In this document: positions 26,276 to 33,377 of the stretch, in pieces
Numbering within the stretch: position 1 is the stretch's first letter
How the letters are laid out: every line of letters starts with the position of its first letter
Source of the DNA: an uncultured Lachnospiraceae bacterium
GTDB taxonomy: Bacteria; Bacillota; Clostridia; Lachnospirales; Lachnospiraceae
Length of the DNA: 64,000 nt
Assembly (NCBI GenBank): GCA_947367855.1
Contig: CANBFE010000003.1
Span: forward strand, 124,001 to 188,000
Reading direction: 5' to 3'
Translations under genes and position numbers: made by a program
The notes under the pieces: generated by a model
Databases searched by the model: none
What the model saw: the letters and a program-made list of their open reading frames with translations, nothing else
What the model was told of the DNA's origin: nothing

Positions 26276-26362
26276 TATAGCGGGCAGCAAAGATATTGTC
26301 AAGTCCTTTTTGGGATTTTCACTGTTTGCCCCCGCTTTTTCCCGGGGCAGGGGTATTTTCCC

Positions 26363-26671
26363 TCAAATGCCGCCCAGGCTTATCCAACAGAGGGCAGCGA
26401 TGGTGGCTTCCAGAAGCAGCCGGATCAGGTGGTGGAACAGATGCACTTTTTTCTGCCGGATGCCGTTTAACAGGGCGCCTGCGGAAATACAGAACATTCC
26501 CAGGAGCAGAAGCGGCATGGGGCTGCTGTTTTTAAGGATGAAAAGCAGCGCGTAGGCCAGAAGCAGCAGACATCCGGCGCCCATGCAGATATTTCGGTTT
26601 TTCTGTTTCCATAGGGCGTATAACATGAGTACGGCATAAGATATGACCAAGAGCAGTGCTGCGGTTTTCAT
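26363..26671 (-). CDS. small membrane protein of unknown function
   Basis: A 102-residue protein made of about four hydrophobic segments separated by short basic loops (LWKQKNRN, GIRQKKVH). Start at 26671 is chosen for GGAGGAG 7 bp upstream; an in-frame ATG at 26686 has no better site. I do not recognise a family. It is not clearly tied to its neighbours. Confidence 0.5.
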   Translation of the reverse strand: MKTAALLLVISYAVLMLYALWKQKNRNICMGAGCLLLLAYALLFILKNSSPMPLLLLGMFCISAGALLNGIRQKKVHLFHHLIRLLLEATIAALCWISLGGI

Positions 26672-26730
26672 GATTTTCTCCTCCATGCCCTGGGTGCAGG
26701 GCATTTCTCTTAATATGCTGTGAAATCCGG

Positions 26731-26859
26731 TCCCCGGACTTATTCCTCCGGCTCCCGTCTGTATTCCGGAATGTCCCCGGGCTTATTCCTCCGGCTCCCG
26801 TCTGTATTCCGGAATGTCCCCGGACTTATTCCTCCGGTTCCCGTCTGTATTCCAGAATG
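26731..26859. repeat. three tandem 43-bp units copying the 3' end of the XRE gene
   Basis: Units start at 26731, 26774 and 26817 (period 43 bp exactly) and contain ACTTATTCCTCCGG and CCCGTCTGTATTCC. The third unit is the real end of the downstream-reading XRE gene (its stop is 26826-26828); the other two are near-identical copies beyond the stop, each including the stop codon. Confidence 0.85.
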
Positions 26860-27041
26860 TCTCCGGGCTGACAGTCCAGTACGTCGCAGATGGCTTCCAG
26901 GGTGGAAAAACGGATTGCGCTGATTTTTCCTGTTTTCATTTTTGACAGGTTTACATTGGCTACGCCCACCCTTTCCGATAATTCCTTCAGCGACATCTTC
27001 CTGTCCGCCATGACACGGTCAAGTCTCATGATAATCGGCAT
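26826..27041 (-). CDS. small XRE family HTH regulator (YozG-like)
   Basis: A 71-residue protein that is essentially one Cro/CI HTH (MSLKELSERVGVANVNLSKMK, then ISAIRFSTLEAICDVLDCQPGDILEY). RBS GAGGTGAG. It follows a DUF2975 membrane protein by 9 bp; this pair is a recurrent Firmicutes arrangement in which the small regulator probably works with the membrane partner. Its last 13 codons are duplicated in tandem beyond the stop. Confidence 0.85.
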   Translation of the reverse strand: MPIIMRLDRVMADRKMSLKELSERVGVANVNLSKMKTGKISAIRFSTLEAICDVLDCQPGDILEYRREPEE

Positions 27042-27050
27042 TTTCTCACC

Positions 27051-27593
27051 TCACAAAGTCTCGTCGGATTGCTGCTGCAGGTCACAGCCGTATTCAAATA
27101 TCAGGGCAAGGCAGTAGAGAACCATTCCTGTAATAAAGCCCGTCGGATTGATATTCCAGGGTATTGCGCCGATGGTGTAGTAGTCCACCAGGGAATCGGA
27201 ACAGGTTCCCAGAACGCCCAACAGAAGGGAAGCCACGGCGGTTTTCTTCAGCAGGACTGCATTTGGCCTGGTGAAGGGCAGTCCGTCCACGGCGATGTTG
27301 CGGAAAAAAGAATATGCGAAAAACAATATCATGGTGATCAAGACAGAATCTGCAAGCATAAACACGAACAGAAGCAGCAGGGACTGGGGCGCGATGCTGA
27401 TTACGGTGCCGTTGTTGGCCGTGACGTCAAAGGCGGAGAGGAAGGAAGAGCGGGTTCTGCCGCCGGAGAACAGGATGATGCAGATTGCGGTGAGAGCCAG
27501 TGCTGCCGTAAGGCCTGCCAGAAAGCTTCCCGCCTTCAGGACGGCGGCGGCTCTTTTTCCTGTGGTTTTGATTTTCAGCTGTGTACCGGTCAT
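27051..27593 (-). CDS. DUF2975 family membrane protein
   Basis: A 180-residue protein with four hydrophobic segments and the DUF2975-type VDGLPFTRPNAVLLKKTA loop. Start at 27593 follows GGAGG by 7 bp; upstream in-frame codons lack a site. It forms an operon with the small XRE regulator downstream. Function is unknown; the membrane partner may control the regulator. Confidence 0.8.
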   Translation of the reverse strand: MTGTQLKIKTTGKRAAAVLKAGSFLAGLTAALALTAICIILFSGGRTRSSFLSAFDVTANNGTVISIAPQSLLLLFVFMLADSVLITMILFFAYSFFRNIAVDGLPFTRPNAVLLKKTAVASLLLGVLGTCSDSLVDYYTIGAIPWNINPTGFITGMVLYCLALIFEYGCDLQQQSDETL

Positions 27594-27832
27594 GTAAATA
27601 CCTCCGTAGTTTGTGATTTGTTTTTCCATGTAGGAGATTATAAAGGAAAAATATATGATTGTCAACTATTTATTAACGATAAACATTAATTTTTGGGTTC
27701 GACTTATCCTGGTGGTTTATCCGGTAAGCGGAAATCCTCTGTTGCAGGAAGCAAGTGCTTCTGGTATAATTCTGGTATCATTTTGGATAGGAAACAACAA
27801 TATGCCCGGGGGCAGGAAGGGACAGGAGCGGG

Positions 27833-28750
27833 ATGGTAAACCGGCAGTTGGAAATCATTTACATCTTAATGAACAAGAGTTCGGTAACAGCGGAAGAACT
27901 GGCGGCGCATTTCGAGGTGTCCACCCGCACCGTCTACCGGGACATTGACAGCCTGTCCATGGCAGGATTCCCGGTGTATGCCAGCAGGGGCAAGGGCGGA
28001 GGCATCCGTCTCATGGAGCGTTTTATTCTGGACAGGCGGCTGCTGACCGGTGAGGAGCAGCAAAGGATTCTGGCAGCCATGGCCAGTCTGCGGGAGACAG
28101 GGGCATTCCAGGACGAAAAGATTCTGGAAAAACTGCAGACTTTTTTCAAGGAAGAGTCCATGGAGTGGGTGTCCATTGACTTCTCCGACTGGAGCGGAAG
28201 GCATGGGGAACTGTTCAGCCGGATTAAGGAGGCCATTCTGGGCAGGCATGTGATGGCATTTGATTATTACGGGCAGCGGGGGCAGATGACGCACCGGGAG
28301 GTGGAGCCGGTTCAGCTGCTTTTCAAGGAATACACATGGTATGTAAGGGCTTTCTGCCGGGGCAGGGGAGCAATGCGGCTCTTTAAGGTACTCCGGATGA
28401 AGCGGGTGGAGGTACGGGAGGAAACTTTTGAACCGGGACCACAGCACAGGGAGGACAGGCCGGTGGAGGAGAACCAGGCGGCGTCCGCAGACCAGGGGGA
28501 ATTTTCGGCAGAAATTGTTTTCCGCATAGACCGCAGGGAGGCATACCGGGTTTATGACAGATTTGAGGAAGAGGAAATCACGGTGCTGCCCCAGGGGGAC
28601 TTTGAGATTCGGATGCAGTGCCCCGTGGACGACTGGGTTTACGGGCTGATCCTGTCCTTTGGGCCTGCTGCCGTAATTTTGGAGCCGGACTGGGTGCGGG
28701 AGGAACTGGCGGCAAGAGTCCGGCAGATGGCGGAACTCTATGGCGGATGA
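27833..28750 (+). CDS. YafY/WYL-domain transcriptional regulator
   Basis: A 305-residue regulator: N-terminal HTH (VTAEELAAHFEVSTRTVYRD), glycine-rich wing (SRGKGGGIRL), central WYL domain (VMAFDYYGQRGQ ... FKEYTWYVRAFCRGRGAMRLFK) and C-terminal WCX domain. CAGGAG precedes the ATG. It is paralogous in layout to the 11.2-kb WYL gene. The target is unknown. Confidence 0.9.
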   Translation: MVNRQLEIIYILMNKSSVTAEELAAHFEVSTRTVYRDIDSLSMAGFPVYASRGKGGGIRLMERFILDRRLLTGEEQQRILAAMASLRETGAFQDEKILEKLQTFFKEESMEWVSIDFSDWSGRHGELFSRIKEAILGRHVMAFDYYGQRGQMTHREVEPVQLLFKEYTWYVRAFCRGRGAMRLFKVLRMKRVEVREETFEPGPQHREDRPVEENQAASADQGEFSAEIVFRIDRREAYRVYDRFEEEEITVLPQGDFEIRMQCPVDDWVYGLILSFGPAAVILEPDWVREELAARVRQMAELYGG

Positions 28751-28793
28751 GGGCAGATACCCTGGAGGTTGGGAAATGGGGTTTTCCTTTTAT

Positions 28794-28865
28794 GCGCAGG
28801 CCCGTGTACAAAGTGCGACTTATCGCACTTGTAAATTTGCCGCTAAAGCGGCGCACGGGCCGCGC
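28794..28865 (+). repeat. structured repeat element, copy 1 (three-way junction fold)
   Basis: Outer stem GGCCCGTG/CACGGGCC (28799-28806, 28854-28861), extended by GCGC/GCGC, encloses two hairpins: AAGTGCGA-CTTA-TCGCACTT (28811-28830) and GCCGC-TAAA-GCGGC (28839-28852). A second copy at 31999 keeps the layout, with a compensatory A:T to G:C change closing the first hairpin. Probably a dispersed palindromic element; role unknown. A further CGAGTAGGGG/CCCCTGCTCG stem follows. Confidence 0.6.
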
Positions 28866-28936
28866 GGCGAGTAGGGGTAAAATCGCCCCTGCTCGATTGG
28901 TGAAGCGCGCGGATATGGCAGAAGGGATGCGGGAAT

Positions 28937-29284
28937 ATGGCAAGGACAGTGGGGATAGGGAAACAGGATTTTGAAAAGGTACGCAAAGAGGGTGTTTTCT
29001 ATGTAGATAAAACAAAGTTTATCCGGGAATGGTGGGAAAGCGGGTTCGGACGGTATGATGTGATGCTGGAACCCAGAAGGCCGGAGGACGATGGGATCAT
29101 TCTGGAGTTTAAGGTACAGGACAGAACAGAGGAAAAAAATCTTTCCGATACGGCGGATGCGGCATTGAAACAGATCAAAGAAAAGAAATATAAAACCGCG
29201 TTGACGGAAAAGGGAATTGCGGAGGGAAACATTCGCTGCTACGGTTTTGCCTTTTGTGGGAAGCAGGTGTTCATTAAGAACTGA
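28937..29284 (+). pseudogene. collapsed AAA-ATPase-like/PDDEXK_9 protein (in-frame internal deletion)
   Basis: The 115-residue product joins the N-terminus of the AAA-ATPase-like family (VGIGKQDFEKVRKEGVFYVDKT, split over residues 5-27, ending FIREWWES) directly to the C-terminal PD-(D/E)XK nuclease-like domain (GRYDVMLEPRR, IILEFKVQ, ALKQIKEKKY, CYGFAF). Intact relatives are ~500-580 residues with a Walker A ATPase between these parts, all missing here. The reading frame is preserved. Whether the product is made is unknown; ATPase function is lost. Confidence 0.8.
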
Positions 29285-29327
29285 AAATTTTCAGGAACTT
29301 TCAGAATATGACATTCTGATGTCATAT
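29281..29327. promoter_or_regulatory. two adjacent perfect palindromes
   Basis: CTGAAAATTTTCAG (29281-29294) and ATATGACAT-TCTG-ATGTCATAT (29306-29327). They lie right after the collapsed ATPase gene and ~155 bp before the zinc-ribbon gene; they could be operator sites or a transcript end. The remaining 150 bp of this gap hold nothing recognised. Confidence 0.4.
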
Positions 29328-29481
29328 TATCAGGGGTATGATAGAGGCATGTCACGGACCTGCAGACCCGGGTTCCTTCTCCCGCAGGGAAAGGAGGAAG
29401 GAAGCATTTCCGGGATGCAGGGGAAGGTCCCCCTGACTGTGCAGGCAGCGGGGACAGGCAAAATGAAAGGAGAATAACACC

Positions 29482-29757
29482 ATGGAAAACACAATGAAAC
29501 AGGAACTGAAGATCTGCCAGAGCTGCGGGATGCCCATGCAGGAGGAGCAGTACGGAACCAATCAGGACGGCAGCAAAAACGAAACCTATTGCTGCTACTG
29601 CTTCAAGGACGGAGCCTTTGCCCAGGACTGCAGCCTGGAGGAGATGATCGAATTCTGCGCACCTTTCGAGGTGGAGGGCGGCCGTGCTAAGACCCTGGAG
29701 GAAGCAAAGGGCATGCTTGGGGAGTATTTTCCTACCCTGGAGCGTTGGAGGGCGTAA
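29482..29757 (+). CDS. zinc-ribbon domain protein
   Basis: A 91-residue protein with CQSCGMPM (residues 12-19) and YCCYCFKDG (~37-45), the putative zinc ribbon of PF12674-type small proteins, followed by a helical tail. Its function is unknown; relatives often neighbour transcription regulators or GyrI-like proteins, as here. AAAGGAG precedes the ATG. Its stop codon lies in the first of five 28-bp tandem repeats. Confidence 0.8.
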   Translation: MENTMKQELKICQSCGMPMQEEQYGTNQDGSKNETYCCYCFKDGAFAQDCSLEEMIEFCAPFEVEGGRAKTLEEAKGMLGEYFPTLERWRA

Positions 29758-29893
29758 AGCCGCCGCGGCTGAAGAGGAACGGTAAAGCAGCCGTGGTCAA
29801 AGAGGGATGGTAAAGCAGTTGCGGCGGAAGAGAAATCGTAAAGCAGCCGAGGTCAAAGTGCAATCGTATGGCAGCCGCGGCTCAAGAGCAATG
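29754..29893. repeat. five degenerate tandem 28-bp units
   Basis: Units start at 29754, 29782, 29810, 29838 and 29866, exactly 28 bp apart, with consensus GTAAAGCAGCCG then a variable G/A-rich half. The first overlaps the zinc-ribbon stop codon; the last ends 27 bp before the GyrI-like start. The period is not a multiple of three, so it is not a coding repeat. Confidence 0.85.
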
Positions 29894-29920
29894 GTACAGT
29901 GGAAAAAGAGGAGGCAGACT

Positions 29921-30406
29921 ATGGCAGTCAAATTACTGGAGATTAAGAAAGAGAGTTGTCCGGCCATCAGGCTCATCGGCAGGAAATATACCGGTGCTCC
30001 CAACTGGGGAGAATGGTTTCAGAATGACTGGTTCTCCGCATTGGAGGTGAACCCGCGCATTCCTTTGAACGGAGATGCCTATATCGGCGCCGTGCATATT
30101 GTAAACGGCATGCCCGAACGGTGGATCGGCATGTTTTTTCCGGTGGATACGCAGGTACCGGAAGGGTTTGAATTCATTGACATAGAAGCCCTGGATTATG
30201 CGGTATGTTATCTCTCTGACAAAGAGGGCAGCGGTGACTTTTTTACCATGGAAACCCACAACATGTGCCTGGAAGCGCTGCAGGCAGGCGGGTTTACCAG
30301 AAAAGAGGACGACTGGTGCTTTGAGCGTTATAACTGTCCCAGATATACCACGCCGGACGGAGAAGGAAACGTGATTCTGGACTATGGAATTTCCGTCATT
30401 GTCTGA
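29921..30406 (+). CDS. GyrI-like/AraC effector-binding domain protein
   Basis: A 161-residue protein resembling GyrI-like ligand-binding domains: KLLEIKKESCPAIRLIGRKY start, GAVHIVNGMPERWIGMFFP middle, GFEFIDIEALDYAVCYL and a C-terminal YTTPDGEGNVILDYGISV. These domains bind small amphipathic molecules, alone or attached to AraC regulators. Start at 29921 follows GAGGAGG. It is probably read with the upstream zinc-ribbon gene. Confidence 0.8.
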   Translation: MAVKLLEIKKESCPAIRLIGRKYTGAPNWGEWFQNDWFSALEVNPRIPLNGDAYIGAVHIVNGMPERWIGMFFPVDTQVPEGFEFIDIEALDYAVCYLSDKEGSGDFFTMETHNMCLEALQAGGFTRKEDDWCFERYNCPRYTTPDGEGNVILDYGISVIV

Positions 30407-30453
30407 AGCCGGCGAGGAATTCACAATCTGTCTTTTGTAAAGGAGAAAATGCC

Positions 30454-31278
30454 ATGTTGGAAATACCGGAAAGCCTTACCCTGGCTGCACAGCTGAATGA
30501 AACCGTAAAGGGACTGGAAATCCGCAGGGTGGAGGCAGCCCACACCAAACATTCCTTTGCCTGGTATTCTGGGGAGCCAGACTTTTATGCGGAAAATATG
30601 GAGGGAAAGCGCCTGGGGGAGGCGGCAGGATGGGGCAGTTATATGGAAATTGCGGTGGGAGATTATCGCTTTGCCGTTGGAGACGGGACCAATGTAAGGT
30701 ACTATGCCCCCGGCGAGAAGCTTCCCCCGCGCTATCAGACAAGAATCGAACTGGAGGACGGCAGCAGCCTGGTGTGTACCGTGCAGATGTACGGCTCCCT
30801 GTTCCTGATCGATCCGGAGAAGTATGACAATTTTTATTACAAAGTGGCAAAAGAGAAGCCCATGCCCGGGAGCGGGGAGTTTGATTACGCCTACTTCCGG
30901 GAGCTGAAGGCGCAGGCATCGGGCACCCTGTCCATGAAAGCCTTTCTGGCCACGGAACAGCGGATTCCCGGACTGGGAAACGGCGTGCTTCAGGATATCC
31001 TGCTGCGGGCGGGGCTTCATCCCAAGAAAAAGGCAGGCACTGTTCCAGAGAGTCGATGGAAACAGGTCTATGAGGTTCTCACCGATACGCTGCAGAAAAT
31101 GACCGTTTCCGGTGGACGGAACACGGAGAAGGACCTGTTCGGCAAACCGGGCGGCTATCCTGTCCTGCTTAGCCGCCACACGGTAGGCAAGGGCTGTCCC
31201 TTCTGCGGAACCATAATCCAGAAGGCGAGCTACCTGGGGGGAACGGTGTATTTCTGCCCCGGATGCCAGGAACTGTAG
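30454..31278 (+). CDS. Fpg/Nei-like DNA glycosylase homologue lacking the catalytic N-terminal proline
   Basis: A 274-residue protein with the Fpg/Nei layout: N-terminal beta-sandwich, H2TH helices (IPGLGNGVLQDILLRAGLHPKKKA, in two parts near residues 170-193) and C-terminal zinc finger CPFCG ... CPGCQ. The N-terminus is MLEIPES rather than MPELPE: Leu replaces the catalytic Pro, while the Glu is kept. The strand that holds the catalytic Lys in Fpg reads AGWGSYMEIAV, without a Lys. Base-excision activity is therefore doubtful; DNA binding may persist. AAAGGAG precedes the ATG. Confidence 0.8.
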   Translation: MLEIPESLTLAAQLNETVKGLEIRRVEAAHTKHSFAWYSGEPDFYAENMEGKRLGEAAGWGSYMEIAVGDYRFAVGDGTNVRYYAPGEKLPPRYQTRIELEDGSSLVCTVQMYGSLFLIDPEKYDNFYYKVAKEKPMPGSGEFDYAYFRELKAQASGTLSMKAFLATEQRIPGLGNGVLQDILLRAGLHPKKKAGTVPESRWKQVYEVLTDTLQKMTVSGGRNTEKDLFGKPGGYPVLLSRHTVGKGCPFCGTIIQKASYLGGTVYFCPGCQEL

Positions 31279-31303
31279 GGAAAATGATCAGGAGGGATAT
31301 CTT

Positions 31304-31900
31304 ATGGGAAAAAACAGGGAGGAAAAACAGGTTATGGAAGAAACACAGCCCCTGCTGTTTGGCAATAGGGAAGAGTTCCGGAAATGGCTTTCCGGGAATT
31401 GCCTGTCCGCGTCCGGCGTCTGGCTTTTATTCGGAAAAACCGGCGGACCCAAAACCATAAAAGCGGGAGAAGCACTGGAAGAAGCGCTCTGCTTTGGATG
31501 GATTGACGGACAGATGCAGAGCATCGACGATAAAACGTACAGAAAATACTTTTCCATGCGCAGGGAGAAGAGCAAATGGTCAGAGAAAAATAAGACTCTG
31601 GCGGCATCTTTGGAAGAACGGGGGCTTATGACCGATTACGGCAGGAAGAAGATAGAGGAGGCCAAAGAGAACGGACAATGGTACGCGCCAAACCCCATGG
31701 TGGTGACCCAGGAGCAGATTCAGGCCCTTTCCGCTCTGTTAGAGTCCTATGAGCCGGCCCACGGAAACTTTCAGGCCATGCCGCCCTCCGTCCAGAAAAC
31801 CTACACCAGGGCATACCTTGACGCAAAGACGGATGCCGGGCGGGAGAAGCGGCTTGCCTGGATGGTGGACAGGCTCAATCAGAACCTGAAACCCATGTAA
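31304..31900 (+). CDS. YdeI/OmdA family protein
   Basis: A 198-residue protein of the YdeI/OmpD-associated family: FGNREEFRKWL start, SGVWLLFGKTG, EALEEALCFGWIDGQMQSID core, YFSMRREKSKWSEKN, and the C-terminal FQAMPPSVQKTYTRAYLDAK helix. Relatives are linked to bacteriocin or stress tolerance; the mechanism is unknown. AGGAGGG precedes the ATG. It follows the Fpg-like gene by 25 bp and is probably co-transcribed. Confidence 0.85.
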   Translation: MGKNREEKQVMEETQPLLFGNREEFRKWLSGNCLSASGVWLLFGKTGGPKTIKAGEALEEALCFGWIDGQMQSIDDKTYRKYFSMRREKSKWSEKNKTLAASLEERGLMTDYGRKKIEEAKENGQWYAPNPMVVTQEQIQALSALLESYEPAHGNFQAMPPSVQKTYTRAYLDAKTDAGREKRLAWMVDRLNQNLKPM

Positions 31901-31998
31901 CGCCTTTTTGGTATCTTGTACTGCAAATTCAACCGGTGCGCAGTATAAATAATGAAATAAAAAGAAGGGCACCTGTCGGCACAGACGTCCTTCTTTAT

Positions 31999-32067
31999 GC
32001 GCACACCCCTGCACAAAATGCGGCTTCCCGCACTTGGAAGTTTGCCGCAAAAGCGGCCCATGGGGCT
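31999..32067 (+). repeat. structured repeat element, copy 2
   Basis: About 80% identical to the element at 28794: hairpins TGCGG-CTTC-CCGCA (32019-32032) and GCCGC-AAAA-GCGGC (32044-32057) inside a partly paired ACCCCTG/CATGGGG outer stem. It lies in the 258-bp gap after the YdeI-like gene, which otherwise holds only a short inverted repeat ATTGC/GCAAT. Confidence 0.6.
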
Positions 32068-32158
32068 GCCTTTTTCCGTGGGCAGTATGCCTCCGATTGC
32101 CGCAAAATCGCAATATCCCTCTTTCCGCAGCCCGCTTAACAATTCAGCAAACTGAAAT

Positions 32159-32608
32159 TCATTCATCGCTTAAAATAAATTTATAGATACATTTTTCACA
32201 CTCGCCTTTATCACGCATTTCGTTTCCTTCCGGCAGCGCTGCTATTTCCAACAACTTTCCCCCGGCATATTCACATGTTTTTCTTGACCCATAATTGTCT
32301 GGATTGCAGGTTATATACAGATATTTCATATCATGTTTTTTTGCAAGCTGAAATAATAACAGGCAGGCCTTTCCTGCATAATGCTTTCCTCTATATTCGG
32401 GAAAAATCGTGTATCCGATATGTCCGCCATAATAAAGGTTGTCATTATATCCAATTCTTAAGTCGCACTTACCCATCTTATTGCCATTGCTGTCGCAGAT
32501 GAAAAAATGATAAGCAGGAACCCATTTTTTTATTTCATCCCCGTCTGCTGTTTTCTCCAAAACCAATTGTATTTCATTACTCTTTAAAAACCCAGTGTCT
32601 AAAAACAT
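32159..32608 (-). CDS. GNAT family N-acetyltransferase
   Basis: A 149-residue acetyltransferase with the acetyl-CoA loop EYRGKHYAGKA (near residues 72-82), preceded by the GGHIGYTIFP strand and followed by LYITCNPDNYGSRKTCEYAGG. Start at 32608 follows GGAGGTGGG. The substrate is unknown. It is AT-richer than the neighbouring genes. Confidence 0.85.
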   Translation of the reverse strand: MFLDTGFLKSNEIQLVLEKTADGDEIKKWVPAYHFFICDSNGNKMGKCDLRIGYNDNLYYGGHIGYTIFPEYRGKHYAGKACLLLFQLAKKHDMKYLYITCNPDNYGSRKTCEYAGGKLLEIAALPEGNEMRDKGECEKCIYKFILSDE

Positions 32609-32733
32609 ATCCCACCTCCACAAATTCCAGTGTATAATTAAGCAATTTTATGTAGTATACCACCCGAAACGGAAAAAGCAACTCAAATTTTTCAGCGCCC
32701 TGTCATATCCAATCAAACACGGCAATGAAGAAT

Positions 32734-32943
32734 TTATTGATGATTCTTTATATATTCTTCTTTTACTTTATCAATCGTTTTTCCACCAATACCAAAATTT
32801 TTGTCTGAAACTTCTTTAATTGTGGTTACAAAAAATTCCTGTGGCACTCTCATGATTTCAGAGGATACTTCTGTCAACCGTTTTATCAATTCCTCTTTTT
32901 GTTCATCTGATAATGCGCCGCTTTCAATTGTAATATAGGGCAT
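32734..32943 (-). CDS. 4-oxalocrotonate tautomerase-like protein
   Basis: A 69-residue protein starting MPYITIESGALSDEQKEEL; Pro after the initiator Met is the catalytic base of tautomerases. The helix and second strand (VPQEFFVTTIKEV) fit the 4-OT monomer, which assembles into hexamers or trimers. AAAGGAG precedes the start at 32943. The physiological substrate is unknown. Confidence 0.88.
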   Translation of the reverse strand: MPYITIESGALSDEQKEELIKRLTEVSSEIMRVPQEFFVTTIKEVSDKNFGIGGKTIDKVKEEYIKNHQ

Positions 32944-33377
32944 GTTTATTCTCCTTTCAAATTTCTTCCATTCCGAAAATTCTGATTGTACAAGCACATA
33001 ATTCAAGGGCTACATTACCTATTATAGTTTATTGTTAAATTCCTGTCAAATCCGTATAAATACTACTTCAATTAGGCTTTTGGGAATTCCCTTAAAAGCC
33101 TGCTATACTTTATACTCTATTTTTTTATTGATTACAATAATACTTTTATATATAATAAAAAGAGATATTATATCTAAATTTGATATAATGATTAAAAATA
33201 AGGTATTACTTTTTCTAAAACCATATGATGATATTGTATCAGAGACAGCCATTAGTACATCAGGTGTATTCAGTGAACATGAAATTGAAGTATTGCTTTT
33301 ATAGAAGAACTCTATTTGTTATGATTGCGTTTTTGTTTGAGTTCATAAATCCATGATTATGATTAGGGGGTAACAGC
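32944..33377. other. AT-rich intergenic region before the ABC pair
   Basis: A 434-bp AT-rich gap. The + strand carries an open frame ending at 33304 with a hydrophobic stretch and, from ATG 33188, a possible 38-residue peptide, but no ribosome-binding site supports it. No clear terminator or operator was found. A promoter for the ABC pair probably lies here. Confidence 0.4.

Noticed and set aside
29754..29893. CRISPR array (28-bp units)
   Set aside because: The units are directly abutting with no spacers and diverge from each other; this is a tandem repeat.
33188..33304. Possible 38-residue peptide upstream of the AT-rich ABC pair
   Set aside because: No ribosome-binding site, AT-rich context where hydrophobic reading frames arise by chance, and no recognisable precursor features. 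Kept only as a note in the intergenic entry.
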